Source: Nipponacmea schrenckii
Taxonomy: Eukaryota; Mollusca; Gastropoda; Lottiidae
NCBI GenBank assembly: GCA_030562195.1
Contig: JAUJPP010000007.1
Span: 33,415,769-33,479,768, forward strand
Length of the DNA stretch: 64,000 bases
Direction of reading: 5' to 3'
Part shown: positions 11,801-20,700 of the stretch, piece after piece
Position numbering within the stretch: position 1 is the first letter of the stretch
Layout of the letters: the number at the start of each line of letters is the position of its first letter
Notes under the pieces: generated by a model
Told to the model about the DNA's origin: nothing
Databases searched by the model: none
The model's input: only the letters and a program-made list of their open reading frames with translations
Position numbers and translations under genes: made by a program

Positions 11801-14800
11801 GATTATATTGGTCTTTCAACCATAATGAAATGAGTTGTATCACGAGGTTTAAGATTGGACCCTAGAGAAAATCAGTTAAACGTGTTTATATTATACTGAT
11901 GCTCTGTCGAAACTTTTCTTGAGAAAATTTTGAGAACAAATTATAGTTTACCAGATTTGAATATAGTATTTTTTATAATTTGGGTTTCTTCTTCTTCAAA
12001 TAGTTCCCATTGTTAAGAGATCTTGTATTTTTTTTAGTTTCTTGGAACTTATAATAATAATAATAATTTTACGTGGGTTAGAATAAAGTCCAGTACACAG
12101 GGACATGGTCCTGTCTAACATTCATTTCATGTGGGCACTACAATCAATGATGTGGAAAAAAAAAATACACGAGTTTGTCAATGCTTCATGGCAATGTCAA
12201 ATTTAGTTGGAGAGATGTGTGGTGTGTTTCATTCTTTTATATATGAGTTGATTGTTGTCGAGGAAAACATTTACACAGACATTCCACATTTATTACTAAT
12301 ACTGAGATGATTTTAATAGATTTATATGGGTCTATGTTCGCCCATTTATTTCTTAACGAGCAGTTGATATTTCGGACACGCTATGTGGATTAAGTGGACA
12401 TTGTTCTGTTCTATTGAAACGGCGGTAGTGATGTGCACGTGTCAGTATGTGACAGAAGTGTGCTGAGTACATTACCCCTTGTATTCAGAATCAAGATCAT
12501 AATGCTATCTTAATTCTCCTGTTTCGGTAAATACTAAAGCTAATGAAGCGAATGTTATAAATGGCTATTATCTATTTCACTCTTTATGGTCCGTGTAATT
12601 TGACACAATTTCTCACAAGTTAAAGGGATTGTTAAGAGGTTTTTCCAACGAATGACGTCATTAATCACAAAATATGCTTCCATAACGTAAGGCATTTGAG
12701 ATAAGGGACGTCATCAATCTTACTTTAAGCGGAATTACTACTAACGTATGATTGAAATTGAAATGGTGCAAATTGGCGTTATCAGTTTCCCTGATACCCA
12801 TAAAAATGAAGAAAATTTCTTTATAAACCCTTCAACTGGCATTCATCACTTGGAAAATGTTTTTTTTTAAATCGATATTTTAGTCCACTTTAAATATGTT
12901 ATTAAAATTTGAATGCAAAATCACAGCTAAAATTATTATACATGTAGTAGATTTATAATTAAATACGTACATATATTATTATTAGTTTTGAAATCAAACA
13001 TTTTAAATGAGTTTTAATACAGAGCCATATTTTTTTAAAAACAAAAGCAGGAAGTGAACTAAATTTGTTGAAAATTCATATACTTTTCGTATAACTTGTC
13101 TTGATGATTAAAATGAAGGATGTTTTCATCGATTTGTACGTTTGCTCTACAGAATGAGAAATCGTAGCGGAAATTGTCATTGAAAGAAGATTGGTAACTT
13201 TTCCATTATACTCGTAGATTACATGAAAGTGGTACTACGCCTCACTGAATTTTAAATGTAGCCGAAGCGTGAGAACTTTGAATCAATCGAAACTGGTAGT
13301 CACATCTAGTGATAAAAGAAATTCATCAATACATTATCGGAGACAAAATATTGACTCCTTTTTTTAAATTGTAACATTCAAAACAACTTGGGGGATGTAA
13401 CAAGATGGTTTTAGATACATCCCAGTAATATCAGTTACATAATTTGTTTGTCTATTTCTTTAATGGTAATTTCTGTCATAATGATTCCATAAACATGGAA
13501 TCCTAAAATCACAGAGAAAATGACTTATTTGGAGTCTGTCTCTTGGTGTGTTAGATTGTTATCTAAATGAGATTTGTCGATGATAGTTAGGTTTTGGTGA
13601 CAAGTTAGTTAATGTTTGAGAAATAGCTATGAATTGGTACATTAATGTAGAAATGTGTTTAAGCCATGCTTGACTGCCCCCTCTAAACGTTTTCTGATTA
13701 CATTTTCTAGCTAGAACATTAGAGTCAATTGTTGACAGATATCGTAAGCGCGGAAGTGAGGCGCTATAAAAGTTTTCACAATTTGTTTTTTTTAGCATAG
13801 ATCTTCAACCCTAGAAAAATAAAGTTTATCACCTTCAAACTTTTAGGGTTACAATAATCTTCACATGGGAGTGCTATTATGAAACTTTTAATATTATCCT
13901 TTTCTCTTTTTAGATCCCTATCAGTTATTTGGACCCATGTCAAGCAGACTATCTAGTACAGGTAAATATACTTTTAAATTCACTAAGAGTAACGTCCCTA
14001 CCCTACATAGATGGACTTAGTCCACCAATTCATTTGCCATCTAATTCCATGTTAAATCACAAAATTCAACCTTCTAGAACTTTTTCCAGAAATCTCGTTG
14101 AAAACTTTCTTATATGTCACATGAAAGCCAGGCCAATACTTGGTTTCTGTACAAAAATCCAATATAGCATGACCATGAAAATTTTGAACTAAACAAAATG
14201 AAAGTAAACCACTACATTTTATCAACATCCGCTTGACTGTCACTGCACACAAAACCACTATTTTTAGAAATAACCTTCCACCAATTAAATTTCTCATTAT
14301 CTCAGAAATTCTGAAAGAAAATGCAATTTCAGACATCAAATTGCAAAAGTATTGAAATTAAATGATAAAGTTAATATAACCTTGTAGATTTAAATCTTAA
14401 AATAGTATAATCTTTTGAATGGAAATGATAAATTATTTAATATGAATAAAAATAATTATTATTTAATTAACCTATGAACCTAACAAATTGTAATCTTAAA
14501 GTAATTTTAACATTGTTATCTTGAAACGAACTATTATTTAAAAAGAAAACTTCCAAGCAGATTCAAATTCTTAACGCTTTGTTAATGAAGTATTTTTCCA
14601 CCTTCCCTTCTACGAAATCTAAAAATAGATATAGCCTACCACGTTGTACTCTCAATGTAGATATTACACATTAAAGTTATATAATTGTATTATCTTTGGC
14701 TATATTTTCAGGGAGTGGCCAAATACAGTTGTGGCAGTTTTTACTAGAATTATTATCTGATAGTGGAAATGCAGCCTGTATAACATGGGAAGGAACAAAT

Positions 14801-15226
14801 GGAGAATTTAAATTAGTCGATCCAGATGAAGTGGCAAGAAGATGGGGAAAGAGAAAAAGCAAACCCAATATGAACTACGATAAACTAAGTCGTGCTCTCC
14901 GATATTACTACGATAAAAACATTATGACCAAAGTACATGGAAAACGTTACGCGTATAAATTTGACTTTGCAGGTTTGGCACAAAACCTTCAATCAAATTC
15001 AAATGACTCTTCATCGCTGCGCTATCAACAGGACATGTTCTCTTATCCAAGTCCTAACTATTTGCCAACTCATCCACCCATGCCACATAGCGGAACGGGA
15101 TTTTTGGGATCAACGAGTCCGTATTGGCCATCAACGAATAGCAATATTTTCACCGGTATTCCAGGTCATGTAATGTCACAATACCCAGGCCATTTACCAT
15201 CACATCTTGGACCGTACTATGCATAG
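5665..15226 (+). CDS. ERG-like: ERG/FLI1-class ETS transcription factor, gene 1 (5'-incomplete, 7 exons)
   Basis: The joined exons 5665-5868, 6245-6352, 8288-8371, 8609-8662, 8888-8962, 13914-13961 and 14712-15226 give one continuous frame of about 362 residues ending in TAG. Order: PNT (SAM-like) domain, about 107 residues of Ser/Pro-rich linker, the [13 protein letters not shown] segment typical of ERG/FLI1, the ETS winged-helix DNA-binding domain ([14 protein letters not shown] to YAYKFDF) and a Pro/His-rich tail ending PSHLGPYYA, like the vertebrate ERG C-terminus. The family binds GGAA/T cores in the nucleus; in other animals it acts in mesodermal, endothelial and blood-like programmes. 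All introns have GT-AG ends and all internal junctions are phase 1. The first coding exon(s) were not found between 1 and 5664 and may lie further upstream. A second copy lies convergently at 54732-62554. Class assignment is secure; whether ERG or FLI1 is the better name cannot be decided here. Confidence 0.95.
6245..6352 (+). CDS. ERG-like: Gene 1 exon: linker, Ser/His/Tyr-rich
   Basis: A 108-nt exon between an ATTGTAG acceptor and a GTAAGT donor. In the frame set by the PNT exon it reads [19 protein letters not shown] and on through [15 protein letters not shown] without a stop. It is phase 1 at both ends, so including or skipping it keeps the frame. It is low-complexity polar linker with no recognised motif. 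No counterpart was found for gene 2 in the window. Support is splice sites plus frame and position; the sequence itself is not diagnostic. Confidence 0.8.
7842..8060 (+). promoter_or_regulatory. Candidate internal promoter of gene 1 (short isoform)
   Basis: Upstream of the ATG-bearing exon there is a less AT-rich stretch. It holds TGACGT (7842-7847, CRE-like half site), CACGTG (7850-7855), ATTGG boxes (7934-7938 and 7972-7976, inverted CCAAT) and TATAAAA (8021-8027). A start site near 8050 would give a leader continuous with the exon ending at 8371. The string CATTGGCTG around the second ATTGG also occurs in the gene 2 candidate promoter. Promoter function is inference from motif order and spacing. 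Confidence 0.5.
8288..8371 (+). CDS. ERG-like: Gene 1 linker exon with internal start codon (MQTLKRQD)
   Basis: An 84-nt segment between TTTATAG and GTATAG, phase 1 at both ends. It encodes [27 protein letters not shown]. The paralog exon at 62554-62462 reads [19 protein letters not shown], so similarity between the two copies supports it as real coding sequence. It contains ATG at 8299-8301. Starting there, this exon plus the four downstream exons total 765 nt, an exact 255 codons. Together with the TATA-type promoter upstream, this suggests it also serves as the coding part of an alternative first exon giving a protein without PNT. The acceptor polypyrimidine tract is weak, consistent with mainly first-exon use, but both uses are possible. 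Confidence 0.8.
8609..8662 (+). CDS. ERG-like: Gene 1 linker exon ([18 protein letters not shown])
   Basis: A 54-nt exon between AAATTCAG and GTAAGC, phase 1/1. It encodes a Pro/Ser-rich linker with a conserved Trp. Gene 2 has an exon of identical length and phase at 62013-61960 ([18 protein letters not shown]). It corresponds in position to the human ERG linker segment containing ...RRSAWTG.... This is intrinsically disordered linker with no catalytic role. Confidence 0.88.
8888..8962 (+). CDS. ERG-like: Gene 1 linker exon (GYGASSFPS...WRATQ)
   Basis: A 75-nt exon between ATTGTAG and GTACGC, phase 1/1. It reads [13 protein letters not shown] then [12 protein letters not shown]. The paralog exon at 59309-59235 has the same length and phase (GYHPNPLQ...NTPWRPQ) and shares the G-Y start and the PxWRxxQ end. 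The intron that follows (about 4.95 kb) is the longest in this gene. Confidence 0.88.
9771..9906 (+). repeat. Dispersed repeat, copy 2 (ATGGTCCTGT family)
   Basis: Second copy of the family seen at 51, starting GGGTCAGAATTAGGTCCAAT and containing CATGGTCCTGT and AATACAATGAATGATATGAA. It sits in the long intron of gene 1. Sequence to about 10140 may be part of the same element. Confidence 0.65.
12073..12172 (+). repeat. Dispersed repeat, copy 3 (ATGGTCCTGT family)
   Basis: Third copy: GGGTTAGAATAAAGTCCAGT, then GGACATGGTCCTGTCTAACA, then GGGCACTACAATCAATGA and an A run. It is more diverged than copies 1 and 2 and is preceded by an ATT/TAA microsatellite. Confidence 0.6.
13914..13961 (+). CDS. 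ERG-like: Gene 1 DPYQ exon (48 nt)
   Basis: A 48-nt exon after a strong pyrimidine tract (CTTTTCTCTTTTTAG), with donor GTAAAT. It encodes [16 protein letters not shown]. This matches the ERG/FLI1 signature before the ETS domain (DPYQILGPTSSRLA in human ERG), also a 48-nt exon there from recall. It is phase 1/1. No equivalent exon was found in gene 2. Confidence 0.93.
14044..14348 (+). repeat. 300-bp dispersed repeat, copy A (gene 1 last intron)
   Basis: About 300 bp is repeated with high similarity at 27624-27917 in the same orientation, for example TTTTTCCAGAAATCT, GGCCAATACTTGGTTTCTGT and CATCCGCTTGACTGTCA in both. It starts about 80 bp after the DPYQ exon. No coding capacity; a mobile-element origin is likely but the family is unknown. 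Confidence 0.8.
14712..15226 (+). CDS. ERG-like: Gene 1 terminal coding exon: ETS domain and C-terminus
   Basis: The exon opens after TATTTTCAG and runs 515 nt to TAG at 15224-15226. It carries the full ETS domain: [51 protein letters not shown], recognition helix [16 protein letters not shown] with both DNA-contacting arginines, and [13 protein letters not shown]. The tail (about 75 residues) is rich in Ser, Pro, His and Tyr and ends [11 protein letters not shown], the conserved ERG-class end. Compared with gene 2 the ETS domain differs at only a handful of positions, for example GKRKS instead of GERKS. The glycine at the start is split across the intron, exactly as in gene 2. Confidence 0.97.
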
Positions 15227-16430
15227 CTTACTTAATTAGAATATTAACATGTTAAATATAGAAATATTCTATCACAGTGCTCCACCCATAATGGGTTTCT
15301 TTCCAACGCGAAATAATACAGTATACACAGATAGAGTGCTTCATAATCGCTTAACAATTTCTACTTTATACGTCCACATTTAAATGTGAACGTCTTTTGT
15401 CCTTCTCCCTGTTCTTCTTTTCATACGTCCATTCAAATTTTGATGAAAATTGGATTTCTTTTGTCTTGAATATTGATGAGATCTCGTTTGATTTTGCCAA
15501 TTTTGCAATGAGCATGTTTTTTTTTCACCTTTGAAACCAGCCTAACTGTTTTCAAAATCTTAATGATGCTTTGTAATTAATTAAATTTCCAATGTGACGA
15601 TGATGGATCTTCATAATATTAAAGATTTGTATCCAATGGTGATCCAAATATTTTGAACTGCTGTCCTGATAAGATGCATATTGTCGTCAATCCCTGAACA
15701 AACTCCCCATAAATAATATGTTTTTTATTGCACGTACAGAGCCAGAGCCAAATCGATAAGTTTGACCATTTAGGTTATAAGTGATACATCTCTCAGTTTA
15801 AATTATTTATATGGTTATATTTGTTATCTTTTGTTGTATTTGTTGATTTTATCGTAATATTATACGATGTGGTGCGGAACATGCTCCAGTCATTATAATT
15901 TTCTAATCTTTAAGCGACATTTAGGGGTAAGAAGCACATAAATAATGAACACTGTTTTTATTGTATACTCGATTAATAACAAATAATACACAACGTTTCG
16001 TCGTTAAATTGTGGAGTAGCATACCAAAAAAACTGTGTCCATTATTCAGATAATTTTCTAGTATTTTATGTTATTAAGGAAACTGACTTTTGTAAAAATC
16101 CAATTTGATTTAAATTCAGATATTAATCTTTAAACGGTATAAAAGGATTAATTTTTACAGCAATGATCATGTGACAGTAGTACGTGAAATTACAGGTATA
16201 CAATATACTTGTTGTAATCTGGGAAGAAATCGAATTCTCATAGCAATAATATTGTTTGTGTACCTCATTCATAAACTAAAAGTGCTTTTGTTTGTATATG
16301 ATTGTAAAAAGTTATTATACATGTGTAAAATTTTTGTGTATATAAATATACAAGAATAATAATAGAACAATATTGTATTATGAAATGTTTAATAAATTAT
16401 TAAAATAAAATTTTAAACTGTGATTTTCTT
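15227..16430 (+). other. ERG-like: Gene 1 3' UTR (inferred)
   Basis: AT-rich non-coding sequence runs from the stop codon to two AATAAA signals at 16391-16396 and 16404-16409, which are followed by a T-rich stretch ending around 16440. This gives a 3' UTR of about 1.2 kb. The inference rests on signal position; no transcript evidence is available here. Confidence 0.6.
16391..16409 (+). terminator. Poly(A) signals of gene 1
   Basis: There are two overlapping-range AATAAA hexamers 13 nt apart, followed by TGTGATTTTCTTTTATTTTCC, a plausible GU/U-rich downstream element. They are the first tandem AATAAA pair found after the stop codon on this strand. Confidence 0.55.
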
Positions 16431-17955
16431 TTATTTTCCAGAGAAGATGGCTATGTGTTTTTTTATAACTGAGGTCTGACTAAATAGTCATATCTTATTT
16501 CATGAAACCTTTTATTTGTCTATACAGTCTTTTTTTTTGCCAGTCGTGTTGCAGGGCCAAGAGGTGGGTCAGCGTCAATATGGGACTTCATGATCTAATC
16601 TTTTAAAAAAAGGTTCTTTACAGCAGAAAAAACGTTATTACTAGAAAATTTTCATTTAAAATCGGTTTCCCTTATTTTCATATATATACATATATATAAC
16701 ATAATTGGACCAGTAATACTTAAATTAATAGAAAGTAGAGGTGTTCTTAGACTGGAAAAATTACCAGATGGTCCCACATGTCCTTAGGTATGTACGTCAA
16801 GTCTCAAATGTCGTTCAAATGTTAATCTTTTTTGATCATCCAGTCTGTTAATTCGGTACATAACCGGACGCTGTGGTTGTTAAGTATGCACGCATGCAAA
16901 ACAACAATGGCATTTTGGTATTCCATTTATAATCTCTAGCAAAGGGCAATAAAACGTTTAAATATCACTTTGTAAAAACATTATGAATTAATTTAAATAA
17001 GTTTTAACTCACTAATAATAAAATACAAAATCATTTCTTATACGCCTTCATTCATATGACGTCCTTTCAAAGCAGATCAGTGTCAAATGGATTCCACAAG
17101 CATTTCTACGTCCACATAGGTCTTTTGAGAATACATGGATTATTCATTAGAAACCCCAATTAATCAATTAGTAAGCTTACTTTGGCTCTAATTAATGAGT
17201 GGAACCAACTTTAAGGACACGGGTGTAAGTTTAAGAGGCCAAGTCGGAAAACAACGTTATTATCACTAGACGTCAGGAATCTCAAGAGCTTCTGCACCTG
17301 TAGGTGCTCAAGATAGTTTGACACAAATTCGATAATCAAACCTTTTTATGATTATTTAATCAATGTTATAGCTGTAGGTGGGGGGAAAATTTCAATCCCA
17401 AATGAGTTGTCCCACTAAGGCTAGAAATTTTCAGATAACCGTCATGCGACATAAACTATAATTCAGAAGTTAGTTGAAATTTTGGATAGGATGAATTACT
17501 CTTTTTCGTGGATTTTGTATTGGAGGGTTTGATTGCCCCAAATGTACAGGCCTAGGAAGACGGAATTTCGTGTTGTTATCTTCTGGTAGGTCAGTAACAT
17601 AGGATCAAAAAAAATCTGATAAATGGTCTTTCTGTTTTAAAATGATTATAAACAGGCATGGTTTTCTTAAATTTAATATCTGATCTGTGAGCGGTTGCTT
17701 TTTGTTTCCTTAATATTAATCGGGACATCGTTCATGAAATCAGCTAAAATAAATGCGAGGTTTCAAACGTTAAATGCTATTGTTTTTGACACCCCTTTAG
17801 AGTAACATATAAAAGATTGCTTTGCAGATATAAAGGGGCACGCTTTGCATCTATTGTACCGACATAAAGTCTGTTCTCAGCTATATACTGACTCCGCTAA
17901 GGAGGAACCTTTAATGTTTCCAAAAAATTGTTCAGTTTTGAAACATAAAACTACC
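16431..17955. other. Intergenic, nothing recognised
   Basis: AT-rich sequence past the gene 1 poly(A) signals, with a short TATATA run near 16680. No open frame of note and no repeat shared with the rest of the window was seen. Confidence 0.5.
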
Positions 17956-18644
17956 GAAGCCCATATGGTACCTTCGAACTTAGAACTTACGACTTAGAAC
18001 TTACGACTTAGATGTTAGGCTATGTCTTAGATATTTGTAAGTTTGGGACACTAAATTATGCTAAAAATAAATATGGAGAATGAATTAATCAAGACACTTT
18101 TTACTACTGTCGATTAAAGCCCCGACTTTAGCCTCTCTGTCGGACATTTTGTTAACATTAATTCCAATAATAACTTTTAAGTTGTAAGTTTTAAGTTCTA
18201 AGTCGTAAGTAAGTTTTAAGTTATTATTTCGGAGCTCTACAGATTTTCGACATTTCTGAAACATTCATTTCTAAGTAAATTCTTAAATTATAGCATTCTT
18301 ATTTAACTAAATATCTGCTTGTAACGAATGTTTCGGTAAAGTTTAAGATCCGTAGGACTTTGAACCTAGGACTTACAACTTAAAACTAAGAACTTAGGAT
18401 TTAGAAATAAGAACTTACGACTTAAGGTTCATGACATATCAAGGCCAAGGTTAATGCTTTAATAGACAGAATAAGAGAGAGAAAAAAACCCCTAAAAAAC
18501 AAAGGTTGGATTATGACATATTTACTTTCAGTAAAACGACCAAAATTACAAATATCTTACACGAAGCCTAACTTCTACGTCGTAAGTTCTAAGTCGTAAG
18601 TACTAAGTAGTAGGTTCTAAGTTCGAAGGTACCATATTGGCTTC
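17956..18644. mobile_element. Non-autonomous element with ~55-bp terminal inverted repeats
   Basis: The left end (GAAGCCCATATGGTACCTTC then GAACTTAGAACTTACGACTT, 17956-18013) is mirrored at the right end (18588-18644: AAGTTCTAAGTCGTAAG..., ...GGTACCATATTGGCTTC). Two internal blocks (18170-18235 and 18355-18430) are variations on the same ACTTAGAACTTACG word in opposite orientations. There is no coding frame. No clear target-site duplication could be read. It behaves like a MITE or foldback element. Confidence 0.75.
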
Positions 18645-18709
18645 CGTATAAAACAATCGTACAAGTAGGTTAGAATCAGCAAATTTTATGAAATCGTAAA
18701 ACCTGTGAC

Positions 18710-18916
18710 TTAATAATAAGTTATACTTGGGATGAAATTATCTTTTGTGCAAGACAAACATGCATGAAGTTTATTCGTTTCTGCTATGGAATCAACCCTG
18801 TAGACAGTGGTATCAAGTAAGGGTATTCTCTTGTGACTAACTTTAGTAGTAAGTTTTATGGATGGATGGCTATTATTGAGTATTTCATAGAATTCCGAAA
18901 ACCGTGATAATATCAT
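18710..18916 (-). pseudogene. Penelope-like reverse transcriptase fragment
   Basis: The minus strand encodes a 68-codon open segment with ILNNSHPSIKLTTKVSHKRI then PLLDTTVYRVDSIAETNKLH. The pattern N..HPSIKFT.E.S...I.FLDT.V....R.ET.L is typical of the C-terminal RT region of Penelope-like elements and related RTs. The reading is lost after about position 18720, where a shifted frame would continue FHPKYNLLL. It is a short decayed fragment next to the TIR element. Family assignment is from pattern memory, without a search. Confidence 0.55.
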
Positions 18917-19136
18917 CTGGAAAACTACCTGAAAACAGCAACAAAAAATAATTTTATTTTGGCACCCATTAATACAAAAGGCTAATTTTCAACAGCTTCC
19001 ATTAAACTTAAATTATATACAAAGATACGTTATGCCTTTAAAAGAAGCTGGAATGTTCTCAGCATATAAGACTATAGGCTATTTTAGGGTGGGTTTCAAA
19101 AGCCTACCGCCAACCGCTGCCAACCGGCCAACCGAT

Positions 19137-19836
19137 AGCCAAAATTGGTATTGTTAAATGTAAGGATCGTAGATTTTCATACAATAAAACGACACTATTC
19201 AATTTGACGGAATTTTTGTTGACGTCTAAATTATGGAATCAAAATTATCTTAAGAATGAAACGAAAAAAATAAATTTTTATGTTCGTGTTCAGCGATTTC
19301 TTTCTTTTTCCAAGTGCTGGAAGTGTGCTTCCAGTCTTGGTGAAGCGTTTTATCAACTAAATATACTGCTGATTTGGTTGGATTAACAGGAGGAGCATTC
19401 GCAGAATTATTATAGTCTACGTCAAGGATTAACTTTGAAAAAATTCTAAAAGGTGGAAGAAAGATCCCTTGGCCTTGTTGATCATCCATGATGCCGACGA
19501 CGTTAAATAAATAAATTAAGGGAAGTAACTCTGAAACAAACGACCTTCCTGTCGTGATCATTTAAAAAAGATTTAAGGGTACTTTTGCGGTTAATTTTGT
19601 GTCCCATTTGAATACAAATTAGATTATTGCTTTTTTGGCATGGATTGTATCAGTAAATGTGAAGAAAAACATCGCTGAACACGAAAGAAAATATTTACTT
19701 TTTTCGTTTCATTTTTAAAATAATTTTGATTCCATAATTTTGACGTCAACAAAAGTTCCGTCAAATTGAATAGTTTCGTTTTATTGTATGAAAATCTGCG
19801 ATCCTTAAATTTAACAATATCTATTTTGGCGCATTT
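19137..19836. repeat. Long inverted repeat (two ~175-bp arms)
   Basis: The segment 19137-19312 on plus is matched at roughly 90% by the reverse complement of 19660-19836 (shared CATACAATAAAACGA, TTCAATTTGACGGAA and TTATGGAATCAAAATTAT). The loop of about 350 bp is not repeated. Differences between arms include amino-acid changes in any frame, so the open frames inside the arms are unlikely to be genes. A foldback element or an inverted duplication. Confidence 0.8.
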
Positions 19837-20514
19837 TATGGTAGACACTTAATTCTTTATCTATTAAGCTAAACTAAAACAAGGCTTTAATTTGCCGACA
19901 GCTCACAATTGTAAGAGCAGCCCTCTATTATTTCCGACATTTTTAAAAACATAGATAATAGTAATTACAATTTTACAACAATGCTATTGCAACGTTGAAA
20001 TAAACTATATACATGCAAATAGTTAATACTAAACATAAAACAAAGCGTACAATATACAGACTCGTATATATATACAAGTGATAACGTGTTCACTCTTCTT
20101 CAAAGGAACTTTGTACGACATGAAAAACCAGAGATAAAAAATAATGAATGAAAAGTTCTCTAGAAACCTGTATCCGAACCAATTGTTCCCTGGGAGCTAT
20201 ATATATTTTTGCATTATGACTAAATAATTTTGATTTTAAAAAAATAAACAATTGTTTACAGATCAAAGCGAATTTGTAGAATGACAAATATACTATATTT
20301 CCCACGTTTATTCACCAGTCACGTGATTGAAATCACGTGCATACTGAAGACATATAAGTGTTTATACCATAATTATCGTCTTTACTGCGAAACGAGGGAA
20401 ATTATAATTAATGATTCTATTATTTTGGAGTTTTTGCATGCCTATATTTGACAAATTTTTTATCTAAATTAGGAAGTTAATTCTTTTCAGTTTTTGTGAG
20501 ATGATGTGCGATAA

Positions 20515-20700
20515 AAAAGGCGAGGAAAAGAGCGAGTAAAAAGGCGAGAAAGCAAGGAAAAGGGCGAGAAAGCGAGGGAAAGGCGAAAACTAGATGAGAA
20601 AGCGAGGAAAATATTTCCTCGTCTTCTCGTGGGTGACAAATGTTTTCCTCGCCCTTTTCCTGATGGGCAACAAGTCGGGGAAAACAATTCTCCGCTTTCT
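20515..20700. repeat. Purine-rich GGCGAGAAAGCGAGG minisatellite with inverted half
   Basis: Repeats of (G)GCGAG(A)AAAGCGAGGAAAA occupy about 20518-20610 on plus. The complementary pyrimidine form (TTTCCTCG, TTTTCCTCGCCC) follows at about 20610-20700, so the region can fold back. The minus-strand frame crossing it is low-complexity Arg/Ser/Phe-rich. Confidence 0.65.

Larger units (their letters stand above)
8963..13913 (+). other. Long intron of gene 1
   Basis: No coding exon is visible. It holds two copies of the ATGGTCCTGT repeat (9771 and 12073). A T/G-rich low-complexity stretch spans about 10950-11350. The rest is unannotated AT-rich sequence. Confidence 0.6.

Noticed and set aside
19250..19561. 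103-codon open frame on minus between the inverted arms
   Set aside because: Partly inside the repeat arm and no known motif, so not called a gene; a protein search could change this.
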